The notes: generated by a model not told the origin, from the letters alone. DNA of 64,000 nucleotides from Lysinibacillus sp. JNUCC-52 (GCF_015999545.1 NZ_CP065546.1:2409501-2473500); one strand, 5' to 3'; numbered from the stretch's first letter, positions 34,923 through 43,493 are shown. Numbers and translations are program-made.

Positions 34923-36344
34923 TTAATTTTTTTCTACACGCTTTCCATTAACAAATAGAGATAACACAAGCCCAATAAGAGCAAGGGCTGCAATAAAGAA
35001 GAATGCATACTTTGTCCCTTCAGCCATTAATTCAAATGGTGAAGCATTTTGGAATTTTTCGAAATGCTTGTTTTGTCCACTGACCATTAATGTAATTGCC
35101 AATGCTGTCCCTGTCCCACCTGCAATTTGTTGTAATGTACTCATAACAGCTGCACCGTCTGCGTATAATTCACGCGGCAACTGATTTAAACCATTTGTTT
35201 GTGCAGGCATAATAATCATAGAAATCCCTATAAAGAATATTGTATTCGCTAAAATAATTTGCCAAACGGGTGTATGTGCAGAAATCGTAAAAACAAAAAG
35301 CAAACTTGCAATTAATGTTAGAAGGAAGCCAAGAGGTAAAAATTTCTTTGCACCAAATTGATCGAACATCTTCCCTACAACTGGTGATAATACAGCATTC
35401 ATAGCACTACCAGGCAAAAGAATAAGGCCCGCTACCGTTGCACTGAATAGTAAGGCACCTTTTAAATACATTGGCAATAGTATCGCTGTAGATAAAATTA
35501 AAAGCATACCGCTAAATAACAATACCGTCCCTAATGTAAACATAGGATATTTAAATGTCCGTAAATTAATCATCGGCTGCTCCATTTTAAATTGACGAAT
35601 AACAAATAACGCAATTGCCACTAAGCCAATAATAAATGGAATATATACGCCTGCAGAAGCAAAGGATTTCTCTGCAATAGTACTTAAACTGTAAATGAAA
35701 CCACCAAATCCAAGTGTCGATAATAGAATTGAAACAATATCAATCGCTGGTTTTGTAATAGTAGATACATTATCGATTTGTTTTAACCCCGCTACAACTA
35801 ATCCTGCATAAAAGACAAGGCTAATCCAGAAAATATAAGACCAATCTAACGAGTCCACAATTAAACCTGCTAAAGTAGGCCCTATTGCAGGAGCTGTCGT
35901 AATAACAAGCCCCATTAACCCCATGACCGCTCCACGTTTATGAATCGGAAAGATTAATAAAATTACATTCATCATGAGCGGTAAAATAATACCTGTTCCA
36001 AACGCTTGAATGATACGACCTAGCAGTAAGATTGGAAAGCTTGGTGCTAAAGCGGCTAAAATCGTTCCTACAATCGAAAAAATTAATGATCCAACAACTA
36101 ACTGCTTTGTTGTAAACCATTGAATAAGAAGAGATGAAACAGGCACTAAAATACCTATCGTTAATAAATAGCCCGTAGTAAGCCACTGTGCAGTCCCCGC
36201 TGATACAGTGAAATCAGACATAATATTTGTCAGTGCCATATTTAAAGCTGTCTCACTAAACAGCCCTATAAAAGCGGCAAACATAAGTACAAAAGCCATA
36301 CTTTTAGGTTTTCGTACTGGCACAACTTGCATTGATGGAGCCAT
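34923..36344 (-). CDS. MFS multidrug transporter, DHA2 (EmrB/LmrB-like, 14 helices)
   Basis: A 473-residue major-facilitator protein with 14 predicted helices. Typical DHA2 signatures are AQWLTTGYLLTIGILVPVS (motif D2-like), GRIIQAFGTGIILPLMMNVI, and the motif C GLVITTAPAIGPTLAGLI characteristic of antiporters. It exports drugs in exchange for protons. It is the second gene of a tetR-mfs pair, with a TAGACCGGTCTA operator in the 72-bp gap between them, as in the lmrAB and qdo systems of Bacillus. ATG 36344 follows GAAGGAAG. Confidence 0.9.
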   Translation of the reverse strand: MAPSMQVVPVRKPKSMAFVLMFAAFIGLFSETALNMALTNIMSDFTVSAGTAQWLTTGYLLTIGILVPVSSLLIQWFTTKQLVVGSLIFSIVGTILAALAPSFPILLLGRIIQAFGTGIILPLMMNVILLIFPIHKRGAVMGLMGLVITTAPAIGPTLAGLIVDSLDWSYIFWISLVFYAGLVVAGLKQIDNVSTITKPAIDIVSILLSTLGFGGFIYSLSTIAEKSFASAGVYIPFIIGLVAIALFVIRQFKMEQPMINLRTFKYPMFTLGTVLLFSGMLLILSTAILLPMYLKGALLFSATVAGLILLPGSAMNAVLSPVVGKMFDQFGAKKFLPLGFLLTLIASLLFVFTISAHTPVWQIILANTIFFIGISMIIMPAQTNGLNQLPRELYADGAAVMSTLQQIAGGTGTALAITLMVSGQNKHFEKFQNASPFELMAEGTKYAFFFIAALALIGLVLSLFVNGKRVEKN

Positions 36345-36374
36345 AAAATACTTCCTTCTTTCTTTATCATTAAT

Positions 36375-36386
36375 TAGACCGGTCTA
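36375..36386. promoter_or_regulatory. TetR operator TAGACCGGTCTA before the MFS gene
   Basis: A perfect 12-bp palindrome followed by TATAAT, matching the LmrA/QdoR operator pattern (TAGACCRGTCWMTATAWT) known in Bacillus subtilis. Confidence 0.75.
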
Positions 36387-36416
36387 TATAATAAGCATTA
36401 AAATGAAAACCCCTTT

Positions 36417-36995
36417 TTACTTTGAAAGCAATAAAGGGATCATTTTGTTAATTTGAATTAAAGGCTCACCCGATTTTTTAGTTATACATAACGTAATGCC
36501 GCCTTCAATTAATGCACTTATTGATTTGCTAATTAAGTTAGCACGTTCTTCACTAAACCCACTACTTCTTAATTTCTCAAAGTAAAGATTTCCCCATATT
36601 TCAAAGGTTTCTTCACAAGCCTGCCGTAAATTCTCATTTACAAATGCTGTTTCCATTGCGAGTAAACCCATTGGAACGTTTTTTAATTTTGATATTGGTT
36701 CTACATCTTGAAAAATCCTAGAAATAAACTCGATATGATATTGGAATGCCTGAGTAGGATCATCGAAAGCTGCTAAATTTTGCTCTATCTCTGCTGCAAT
36801 TCTTGTTGCCGATAAATTAATCGCTTCAAAAGCTAATTGCTCCTTACCATTAGGAAAATGATAATATAAAGAACCTTTTGGAGCCCCACTCTCTTGAATG
36901 ATTTGGCTTAATCCTGTAGCGTGATACCCCTTCAAATGAAAAAGCTCTGTTGCTGCTTCTAAAATTTTCTCTCGAGAAGAATTTTTGCTAGACAT
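36417..36995 (-). CDS. TetR/AcrR repressor, LmrA/QdoR-like
   Basis: The 192-residue protein has a TetR N-terminal HTH (KILEAATELFHLKGYHATGLS then GAPKGSLYYHFPNGKEQLA), with the PNGKE loop typical of the LmrA/QdoR (YxaF) subgroup, and a helical ligand domain. It probably represses itself and the drug exporter downstream through the two GACCG sites at 36375 and 37019; ligand binding (flavonoids or antibiotics in relatives) would release it. ATG 36995 follows AGGGAGG. Confidence 0.9.
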   Translation of the reverse strand: MSSKNSSREKILEAATELFHLKGYHATGLSQIIQESGAPKGSLYYHFPNGKEQLAFEAINLSATRIAAEIEQNLAAFDDPTQAFQYHIEFISRIFQDVEPISKLKNVPMGLLAMETAFVNENLRQACEETFEIWGNLYFEKLRSSGFSEERANLISKSISALIEGGITLCITKKSGEPLIQINKMIPLLLSK

Positions 36996-37018
36996 AGGCT
37001 GAACCTCCCTTAAAAAAA

Positions 37019-37037
37019 TTATAACGAACGGTCTACA
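37019..37037 (-). promoter_or_regulatory. Second LmrA-type operator upstream of tetR
   Basis: On the minus strand TAGACCGTTCGTTATAAT matches the same operator with about three mismatches; the TATAAT end may be the -10 element. Confidence 0.6.
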
Positions 37038-37088
37038 TAATAATAATTGTCTTTTTGAATGTTGTCAATTTTAATAATGAGCAATAAA

Positions 37089-37565
37089 TTATTTAACTTC
37101 TAATACAAATGTGTAGGAAACCTCTCCGTTTGACCATCGAGCGAATACCTCATATATATATCGACCTTTGCTTGTCGGTGCCACCATCTCATTGTTATTT
37201 AATAAAACTTCTTTCTCTCTACCGTCTTTATTCCAAAGATAAACAATGATTTTTGGGTTTTCTTCAATTTCAATTTGCATCATTGTATTGGGTTCTAACT
37301 GAAGTGCAGGTAAATTTTCAGCTACTTGATTTGGAGAGGCATGATCGGTTTGAACAGTCTCAGTTATTAACCCCTTTTTTCTTTGCCATTGAAAACCGCC
37401 CGCTTCCATTTCATACTTTTTGCCATCAACATGAAGCCAACCTGTCATAGATGGAGGGAAACTTTCTTTATTGTCTTCTACTTCAAGGTCAGTTTTACTT
37501 ACATCTTTCGAACAAGCCGCAATTAAAAGTGCAAAAAAGCCAATCATTAAAAATAACTTTTTCAA
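37089..37565 (-). CDS. Lipoprotein of unknown function, 158 aa (family with 40100 gene)
   Basis: The lipobox is LIAACS at residues ~14-19 after a MKKLFLMIGFF signal. The mature part is beta-rich: a GGFQWQRKKG motif, Pro-rich VAENLPALQLEPN segment, and a C-terminal YIYEVFARWSNGEVSYTFVLE. The C-terminal half is clearly related to the product at 40100 (YIYSVSGRWAKG...FSIRV). I do not recognise the family; the fold suggests an immunoglobulin-like export domain. RBS AGGAGGTAAGG. It lies upstream of and opposite to nothing obvious; probably monocistronic. Confidence 0.7.
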   Translation of the reverse strand: MKKLFLMIGFFALLIAACSKDVSKTDLEVEDNKESFPPSMTGWLHVDGKKYEMEAGGFQWQRKKGLITETVQTDHASPNQVAENLPALQLEPNTMMQIEIEENPKIIVYLWNKDGREKEVLLNNNEMVAPTSKGRYIYEVFARWSNGEVSYTFVLEVK

Positions 37566-37627
37566 ACCCTTACCTCCTTTTTCTATATTTGACTTTCATT
37601 TTGTTAATTCGTTTCATTTTTTAAATT

Positions 37628-37669
37628 AAAAAAGACGTGATTGCTCTCATGGAACAATCGCCTCTTTTA
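37628..37669 (-). terminator. Terminator
   Basis: AAAAAGACGTGATTG and CAATCGCCTCTTTT pair imperfectly just beyond the stop at 37677. Confidence 0.65.
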
Positions 37670-37676
37670 TGCTGGA

Positions 37677-38234
37677 CTACTCTCTTTTAATAGGAGATTT
37701 TGATGAAAAAATTAATTCTCCAGATTTAGAATAGCCGCTAATGTTAACTGGCAAATAAACCGATCCATCTGTCCTTTTTAAGAAAAACCGATGTCCTTCA
37801 GTCTCAATAAATAGCGCATTTTCAAAAGTGCCTTTCTGCGTCTCTACCGTTATTTTAACAATTTCAGGATCTATTACTTCTCCAAAATAATAACTTGCAT
37901 TGTCTTTACTCTTTCCTGAAGCACTCCATGTAATTTGATCGTCCTTTAATGAAGGATAGTACGTTGAGGATAGCGTTCTACCCTCGCTTAATATCCATGT
38001 ACCAAGCCAATTTTGTTTTAGCTCTGCAATCATTATAGATTGGCTATTTCGAAATATCGTTAGCCATTGCTCATCAATTTCTTTGATAAAATAAGCTTCC
38101 TCTGCAGCTTCAGACCAATTCTTCGTTATATTCAGTACATCTTTTTCCGTTGGTTGTTGAAGATGCTTGTAGGTTATGATTAGTGAGCATATGATTGCTG
38201 TTAGAATAATCCCCAACACGATTTTTTTAGTCAA
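37677..38234 (-). CDS. Membrane-anchored hypothetical protein, 185 aa
   Basis: One N-terminal membrane segment (residues 4-21) followed by a soluble, probably exported domain with many aromatic residues (KQNWLGTWILSEGRTLSS and ITWSASGKSKDNASYYFGEV). I do not recognise the family. The pattern WxxxxRNSQSIMIAELKQNWLGTW suggests a small beta-sandwich that assesses membrane-proximal ligands, but this is speculation. The start ATG 38234 follows GGGGTGTTAGGG. Confidence 0.55.
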   Translation of the reverse strand: MTKKIVLGIILTAIICSLIITYKHLQQPTEKDVLNITKNWSEAAEEAYFIKEIDEQWLTIFRNSQSIMIAELKQNWLGTWILSEGRTLSSTYYPSLKDDQITWSASGKSKDNASYYFGEVIDPEIVKITVETQKGTFENALFIETEGHRFFLKRTDGSVYLPVNISGYSKSGELIFSSKSPIKRE

Positions 38235-38409
38235 TCCCTAACACCCCTCACCAATTCATTTATTTACATATATTAACTTATTCAACAACGCTCAAACAAT
38301 TACCTTCTATAGAAAGTAGTAGCTCACCATCTAATTAATTTCAATTGTCTGTTTTTTCGGTTTATGGTATAAAAAAACTGAAAAAAGACTAGAGCAGGAG
38401 GAGATTATC

Positions 38410-38757
38410 ATCAAATTAAGACAACAATATACTTGTCCGTTGGAGCTAGTTCAAGACATGATTAAAGGCAAATGGAAATGTATTATAATTTGGCGATTGC
38501 GGCTTGGTCCTACATCTCCATCAAAATTAAGACGCGATATTAAAGGAATAACTGAAAAAATGCTGTTACAACAATTAAAAGAGCTAATGGATTTTCAGTT
38601 AGTAAATAAGGAAGAATACCTTTCCACTTACCCGCTTCGAGTAGAATATCGTTTAAGTACAAAGGGACAAGAAGTTTTAAAATCATTAGAGATTTTGCAA
38701 CGATTAGGTATTCAATATATCGAAGAAAATGAAATATTAGGACTTCAACAAACGTAG
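38410..38757 (+). CDS. HxlR-family winged-helix regulator (non-AUG start)
   Basis: This ~115-residue HxlR protein has the conserved N-terminal TCPLELVQDMIKGKWKCIII, with the redox-sensing Cys of YodB/HypR-type regulators, and the DNA-binding segment KGITEKMLLQQLKEL. The sequence is complete from KLRQQYTCPLE, but no ATG, GTG or TTG lies at the right place: GGAGGAG at 38397-38403 is followed by ATT ATC ATC AAA, so initiation would be at ATC 38410 (or ATT 38404). TTG 38440 would delete the Cys. It precedes the PEBP lipoprotein gene by 85 bp. Confidence 0.75.
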   Translation: MKLRQQYTCPLELVQDMIKGKWKCIIIWRLRLGPTSPSKLRRDIKGITEKMLLQQLKELMDFQLVNKEEYLSTYPLRVEYRLSTKGQEVLKSLEILQRLGIQYIEENEILGLQQT

Positions 38758-38842
38758 TACCCTAACAAAAAAGTGGGTAATTGTCGGCGATTTTTTCTCC
38801 ATGTTATTATGACCTCAACAATACAATATGGAGGTAATCACC

Positions 38843-39433
38843 ATGAAGAAAAAATATTTATTTATGCTATACATTATTTCTCTGCTAGCAATAGCTGGAT
38901 GCAGTAGCAAAGATGAAAAGACTTTTGTCGTAACAAGTTCTGGAATTGTGGATGGCGTTATTCAAGATCAATACGGGCAACTAGGCGATTCGTTTAATGA
39001 GCATGGTATGCCAACTTATTCATTGCCTTTAAAGTTCGAAAATGCCCCAAAAGAAACTGTATCGTATGCATTAGTAATTGAGGACAAAGACGCTTTCCCA
39101 GTTAGTCAAGGATTCTCTTGGATTCATTGGACAGCAGCCAATATTCAAAAAGATGAGTTAAAAGAAAATGAAAGCCAATCAGCGACTGATTTTGTCCAGG
39201 GCGTCAATAGTTGGATGAGTCCTCAAGGAGGCAGCCAAAGCCCAGAGCTCTCAAGCTTTTACGGAGGAATGGCTCCGCCTGATAAACCGCATACATATGA
39301 AATCCATGTCTACGCATTAGATACTACGCTCGACTTAAAAAATGGCTTCTTTATGAACGAACTGTATCACGCAATGGATGGACATGTTTTAGCTGAATAC
39401 ACTTTAAAAGGCACGTATCCAAATAAAAAGTAA
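38843..39433 (+). CDS. PEBP/YbhB-family lipoprotein
   Basis: The 196-residue product has a lipoprotein signal (MKKKYLFMLYIISLLAIAGCSS) and a phosphatidylethanolamine-binding-protein domain: VIEDKDAF, SWIHWTAANI, and the GGMAPPDKPHTYEIHVYAL motif that forms the anion pocket (D-x-D, H-W, P-P-x(3)-H-x-Y). YbhB/YbcL-like proteins bind small anions or lipids; function is unclear. The ATG at 38843 follows GGAGGTAATCACC. It may belong with the HxlR gene upstream; a terminator follows. Confidence 0.85.
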   Translation: MKKKYLFMLYIISLLAIAGCSSKDEKTFVVTSSGIVDGVIQDQYGQLGDSFNEHGMPTYSLPLKFENAPKETVSYALVIEDKDAFPVSQGFSWIHWTAANIQKDELKENESQSATDFVQGVNSWMSPQGGSQSPELSSFYGGMAPPDKPHTYEIHVYALDTTLDLKNGFFMNELYHAMDGHVLAEYTLKGTYPNKK

Positions 39434-39739
39434 GTAGTAATTCCTTTAAAGCTATATCAAAGTAATTTTATAAAAAAATTAAGTCCAGGACTGCTCGATT
39501 TTGTGAGCCTCTGGACTTTTTTATTGCCTCCTTGTAACATTGGATTAAGAATAAATTGTTTTTAGATTTCTTCGTTCTAGTACTGATACACTATAAGCAA
39601 CAATTTAGACAAAAAAAAGCCTAGTTAATTATTATTTTGTTTTCTTTACTCAATGAATATAGGATATACTTTTATAGTCCTGTTATTGGCACGTAAAATA
39701 AAAATTTAAAATTCAAGAAAGTTTTATTGGAGGTTTATT
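39434..39739. other. Intergenic region with terminator
   Basis: A terminator hairpin lies at 39481-39522 (AAGTCCAG..CTC / GAG..CTGGACTT then TTTTTT). The rest is AT-rich and holds no gene that I can support. Confidence 0.6.
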
Positions 39740-40003
39740 ATGAATTACAGAATTATTAACAAACAAGTATTTGAACAAGCGCAGCTACGTTCGGTTTCGG
39801 ATGTACCATTCACTGAGGAAGAACTTCAAAACGGCATGAAAATAGCAGTCTCTAAAGCGGATGATACGTTAGCTTTATATTTACTAGATATCGAAGGTCA
39901 TAAAAAGTTCGAAGTGCGTTGGGATGATTCATCAGAAGTTTTCAACGGTTGGTATTCAGCATGGGATAACTTCTCTTGGTGCCTTGATGTCGTAAGCAAA
40001 TAA
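39740..40003 (+). CDS. Small hypothetical protein, 87 aa
   Basis: The ATG at 39740 has TTGGAGGTTTATT before it, so translation is likely. The peptide has no signal or membrane segment; the C-terminal VRWDDSSEVFNGWYSAWDNFSW is strikingly rich in Trp and Asp. I do not recognise it. It is followed by TTGATATTATTT arms (39995-40060 region) that could form a terminator. Confidence 0.6.
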   Translation: MNYRIINKQVFEQAQLRSVSDVPFTEEELQNGMKIAVSKADDTLALYLLDIEGHKKFEVRWDDSSEVFNGWYSAWDNFSWCLDVVSK

Positions 40004-40099
40004 ATAGAACTTGATGAAATAATATCAACTAGAAACAACATCCTTTGTTTTCGGTTGATATTATTTTTATTTAAGTACGATTGTATCGGAGGATTGGTT

Positions 40100-40540
40100 A
40101 TGAAAAATGCAAAGATAATAATGAGTATTTTATTTATTGTCATATTGGGCATACTGGCCATTTTACTTACTTCTGGTCCTCCTAAGCCAATTGTAACGGT
40201 AGAAGGGACAAAAATAACACTTGTACAAGGATCATATTGTTGGAAAAGGATTGCGGGAACAGGGTGTGTTGATAAAATTTCACCACCAGAGCTCCTTGAA
40301 AACAAAAAAATTACGCCCCTACCTGTATCCCCTAATAGCGAAATAAAGATCAAGTTTACTAAACCACCCATTGATGAACTAGAAGTAGCGTACTTGTTGA
40401 ACAATAGCGAGAGTCCACTAGTAACAGTAGAAGATGATGCTTTTACTGCACCTAAAGAAGAAGGCATCTATATTTACTCTGTTTCAGGTAGATGGGCCAA
40501 GGGAAGTTCGTCTTTCATTTTTAGTATACGTGTTAAATAA
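40100..40540 (+). CDS. Membrane-anchored protein, paralogue of the 37089 lipoprotein
   Basis: A 146-residue protein with one N-terminal membrane segment (residues 5-24) and an exported domain. It contains GSYCWKRIAGTGCVDKISPP (two cysteines that could form a disulfide) and ends YIYSVSGRWAKGSSSFIF, matching the C-terminus of the product at 37089. Instead of a lipobox it keeps a transmembrane anchor. I use ATG 40100 because GGAGG precedes it by 8 nt. Function unknown. Confidence 0.65.
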   Translation: MKNAKIIMSILFIVILGILAILLTSGPPKPIVTVEGTKITLVQGSYCWKRIAGTGCVDKISPPELLENKKITPLPVSPNSEIKIKFTKPPIDELEVAYLLNNSESPLVTVEDDAFTAPKEEGIYIYSVSGRWAKGSSSFIFSIRVK

Positions 40541-40591
40541 TATTGTCTATCTATTTATGCGAAATCATTTGTTTTATAAGGAGTGATATAT

Positions 40592-40852
40592 TTGAAACTT
40601 TTTAACAAGATTAAATTTATCCATCCTATAAGAAAGTACATACATTTCATTTTAATAATTTTGATGTTTTCACTTGTCATTCCCGCTGGATTCAATCCAA
40701 AATATTTAAATATAATCATGTTTATTTTTGGACTGGTAGTACTAAATCGTGGGTTTGATTATAAAGGAACGGATAAAAAAGCATTTTATCAATGCTTGTA
40801 CACAGGTCTCACAATGTGTTTAGTTTTTCTAATATTATTCATCACCCAATAA
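40592..40852 (+). CDS. Small membrane protein, 86 aa
   Basis: TTG 40592 lies 5 nt after AAGGAGTGAT and starts MKLFNKIKFIHPIRKY. The product has three hydrophobic segments (about 18-36, 40-55, 66-84) separated by a conserved-looking FDYKGTDKKAFYQC loop. It lies 51 bp after the previous gene and may be co-transcribed with it. Family not recognised. Confidence 0.6.
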   Translation: MKLFNKIKFIHPIRKYIHFILIILMFSLVIPAGFNPKYLNIIMFIFGLVVLNRGFDYKGTDKKAFYQCLYTGLTMCLVFLILFITQ

Positions 40853-40983
40853 CTTTGGGTAAACCGTAACGGGTAGAAATGATTTTCTACATATCGATTA
40901 GAAAAAATAGTTTCGACTCCTTTAACTTTGTATAATTCATCAGCAATTTGAACATATATGGAGTAACAAGGGAGGTAATCATT

Positions 40984-41439
40984 ATGAAAAAACTACTTTA
41001 TTTCTTAGTACTATTCACATTATTACTATCAGCCTGTGGCAAAAATGCAGAACCGAAGGAAGTCGCAGTCGATCAAGACACATCTGTAAAAGATATTGTA
41101 GGGGCAGTGGTTAAAAATAAATTCACTGTAGAAGAAACAAAAGGAATTGTTACTATATCGATTCATGATACAGATGTACGAGAAGGCTCGAAAAATCAGA
41201 TGCTGAAAGATTCTGGTAAAATATTTGCCGAGCTGTCGAAGCTAAAAAGTGTGAAAACACCTTCGATTATTTGGTTTGCCCCATTGACTGGCGCTAATAG
41301 TAATGAAGAAATGACGAAAGTATTAAGCATTTATTTTGACGAAGAAGATTTTAGAACCGTCAATTGGGCCGACTATTCACAATTAAATATAGAATCCATT
41401 GCCACTGAATATAAAGAAAACCCAGCTTTAGGCGATTAA
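40984..41439 (+). CDS. Small lipoprotein, 151 aa, unknown
   Basis: Lipoprotein signal MKKLLYFLVLFTLLLSACG followed by a charged linker and a compact alpha/beta domain (TVEETKGIVTISIHDTDV then KTPSIIWFAPLTG). The ATG at 40984 follows GGGAGGTAATCATT. It resembles other Bacillaceae lipoproteins of unknown role; no enzyme motif is visible. The composite palindrome element begins 30 bp after its stop and probably terminates it. Confidence 0.65.
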   Translation: MKKLLYFLVLFTLLLSACGKNAEPKEVAVDQDTSVKDIVGAVVKNKFTVEETKGIVTISIHDTDVREGSKNQMLKDSGKIFAELSKLKSVKTPSIIWFAPLTGANSNEEMTKVLSIYFDEEDFRTVNWADYSQLNIESIATEYKENPALGD

Positions 41440-41470
41440 CACATCAAAAGATATTGGGACAAAGGAGAAA

Positions 41471-41671
41471 AAGTGTTAGATTGACTACGATCAATCTAAC
41501 ACTTTTTTGCTCTCAACGTTGATGTCCGCTACAGCGGACGCTTTCCGCGGGCACATCGTAAGCCGCAACCCTCGCTAACGCGCGGTTTGTTGCGTCTTAC
41601 TTACTGTGCGTTCCCGCAGGAGTCGCCGCCTCCGCTACCATCAACTAGTTAATTGTTTGAGTGCCTGGCAC
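41471..41671. repeat. Composite element: hairpin, long palindrome, GTGCCTGGCAC motif
   Basis: Three parts in order: the AAAAAGTGTTAGATTGA hairpin (41470-41507), the long palindrome (41518-41645, outer arms GTTGATG/CATCAAC, core GCTTTCCGCGGGCACATCG ... CCCGCAGGAGTCGCC), and the AATTGTTTGAGTGCCTGGCA motif (41651-41671). It lies between two convergent genes. Confidence 0.9.
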
Positions 41672-41678
41672 GAACCCC

Positions 41679-42092
41679 TTATATACCCTCAGTATTCATT
41701 AATACAATACGCCAGCCATCTGGATCTTCAATCGTTACACCTTTTTCTGCCCAATAAAGATTTTCTGGCTCCACTTCTGGATAACCCATCTGCTCTAGTC
41801 GTTGCACAATGCGCTGGATTGCTTCAATGTTTGGCATGTAAAGCACAAGAAGATTATCCTTTGTCGGTGCAGGACATGGGCTTCCTTCAATGTGCTCAGT
41901 AAATTCTAAATGGTAATTGGCATTCGGCAGACCAATCATCATTCCATTGTAGCCTCGATGCCCTGTAAACGAACCAATCTTTTCTAAACCGACACCTTCA
42001 CAATAAAACCTTTCTATTGCCGATAATTGATGAGTCGGTCTTGCAACGCGTACTTGTACAACTTCCTTTGCCCATTGTTCTTTCATCGCCAT
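41679..42092 (-). CDS. VOC/glyoxalase-family protein
   Basis: A 137-residue vicinal-oxygen-chelate protein: VQVRVARPTHQLSAIERFY at the N-terminus, a central NYHLEFTEH with a metal-ligand-like His/Glu, and the typical C-terminal VTIEDPDGWRIVLMN. It could be a dioxygenase, a lyase or a resistance protein; the sequence does not decide. Monocistronic. ATG 42092 follows GGAGAGATGG. Confidence 0.82.
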   Translation of the reverse strand: MAMKEQWAKEVVQVRVARPTHQLSAIERFYCEGVGLEKIGSFTGHRGYNGMMIGLPNANYHLEFTEHIEGSPCPAPTKDNLLVLYMPNIEAIQRIVQRLEQMGYPEVEPENLYWAEKGVTIEDPDGWRIVLMNTEGI

Positions 42093-42156
42093 CTCTCCTT
42101 CTAGGACGATTATATAATGGGAAAACTTGAGAGGAGAACGGTCAATAGTCTGAGTT

Positions 42157-42780
42157 CTATTCCACGTGCCATATTAAATCTGCTTTTTGTAATGGCTGTT
42201 CCTTTGTTAAATAATAATCTTCCGCAACCCAATATCTTTTCTCATACTTCTCCCTTATTGCTGATACATCCCCTATATATGAATCACGCTTTAAAACTCT
42301 TTCTTCCCTAACATGTCTTGGACATTCTAAAAATATCGTGTAGTCATAAAATTCCCTCCACTCATTACGCTGAAGAAAGACGCCTTCTATTAAAAGAATA
42401 CTATTTGGTACAAATAGTCTTTTACTATTTATCACTGTATTCGTTGCCCGATTATAAAAAGGCAGTGTTAATTCTTGTTGATTATTATGTATTTTTAAAA
42501 GGCACTTTTTTATTAACTCTATATCCCATTGTAAATAATAATATTCAAACCATTCTTCATTGCCAGTATTGTAACGTTTTACACTTTCTACAATGTAATC
42601 ATCGATATGGAGCACATTGATGATATATTCATTTTCCAGCGCGCTCACTAGTTCCTTTACAACAGTTGTTTTCCCTGCCCCACCTAATCCGTCAATGGCA
42701 ACAATAAGCGGCCTTTGTCCTCGATTTAGACTGTTAAATCGTTTTATTACTTCCGTTGTTACCTGAGACATCCTAAGCAA
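42157..42780 (-). CDS. Uridine-kinase-like P-loop phosphotransferase
   Basis: A 207-residue P-loop kinase with Walker A GLGGAGKTTVV near residue 32, a substrate-binding LHIDDYI, and IEGVFLQRNEWREFYDYTIFL, typical of uridine kinase/phosphoribulokinase-like enzymes found in Bacillus (YbjI/udk-like). The lid Arg pair RHVREERVLKRD is present. Substrate uncertain. The start is either TTG 42780 or ATG 42771; GGAG lies 12 nt before the TTG, so I keep the longer form. Confidence 0.78.
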   Translation of the reverse strand: MLRMSQVTTEVIKRFNSLNRGQRPLIVAIDGLGGAGKTTVVKELVSALENEYIINVLHIDDYIVESVKRYNTGNEEWFEYYYLQWDIELIKKCLLKIHNNQQELTLPFYNRATNTVINSKRLFVPNSILLIEGVFLQRNEWREFYDYTIFLECPRHVREERVLKRDSYIGDVSAIREKYEKRYWVAEDYYLTKEQPLQKADLIWHVE

Positions 42781-42806
42781 TTATCTCACGCTCCTAAAAT
42801 TAAAAT

Positions 42807-42845
42807 AACCAGTCTACTTCTAAATAAAGTAAACTGGTCTTTTTT
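42807..42845. terminator. Terminator after CoA-transferase genes
   Basis: AACCAGTCTACTT and AAGTAAACTGGTCTTTTTT arms; lies between the CoA-transferase B stop and the kinase gene. Confidence 0.7.
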
Positions 42846-42848
42846 AAA

Positions 42849-43493
42849 TTATTGGGATAACGCAACATCAAATGAAGCAGCAGTTTTCGCCTTTACTTCC
42901 TCCAATGTTACACCTTCTGCTAATTCTATTAGCTGCATTCCTGTAGCAGTAAAATCAAAAACAGCTAAATCCGTTATTAATCTGTGCACAACACCTTTGC
43001 CTGTTAACGGTAACTCACACTGCTTTTTAATTTTTGACTCCCCATTTTTATTCACATGCTCCATCACAACGACGACTCTTTTCGCACCGACAACAAGATC
43101 CATGGCGCCCCCCATGCCCTTTACCATTTTCCCTGGAATCATCCAATTGGCAAGATCACCTGTTTCGGAAACTTCCATTCCACCTAAAATAGCAAGATCA
43201 ATATGCCCGCCACGAATCATGGCAAAGGATTCAGCACTATCAAAAAAAGATGCGCCTGGCACAGCTGTCACTGTTTCTTTGCCAGCATTGATGAGGTCAG
43301 CATCTACCGCACTTTCCTCTGGATATGGGCCGATTCCAAGAAGTCCATTTTCGGATTGTAAAAGCACCTCATAATTAGCAGGAATGGCATTGGCAATAAG
43401 TGTTGGAATACCGATACCTAAATTAACATTCATGCCATTTTGTATTTCCTGGACAGCTCTATTTACAATTTTATGTCTTGTATCCGCCATCAT
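42849..43493 (-). CDS. CoA-transferase subunit B (cluster 1)
   Basis: The 214-residue beta subunit of a 3-oxoacid/butyrate-acetoacetate CoA-transferase (ScoB/AtoA type). The active-site Glu is in [15 protein letters not shown], and [24 protein letters not shown] is the conserved CoA-binding stretch. With subunit A, whose stop overlaps its start by 4 nt, it moves CoA from succinyl- or acetyl-CoA onto a short-chain acid. The pair sits next to a divergently-regulated LysR gene and an AtoE permease gene. Confidence 0.92.
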   Translation of the reverse strand: MMADTRHKIVNRAVQEIQNGMNVNLGIGIPTLIANAIPANYEVLLQSENGLLGIGPYPEESAVDADLINAGKETVTAVPGASFFDSAESFAMIRGGHIDLAILGGMEVSETGDLANWMIPGKMVKGMGGAMDLVVGAKRVVVVMEHVNKNGESKIKKQCELPLTGKGVVHRLITDLAVFDFTATGMQLIELAEGVTLEEVKAKTAASFDVALSQ

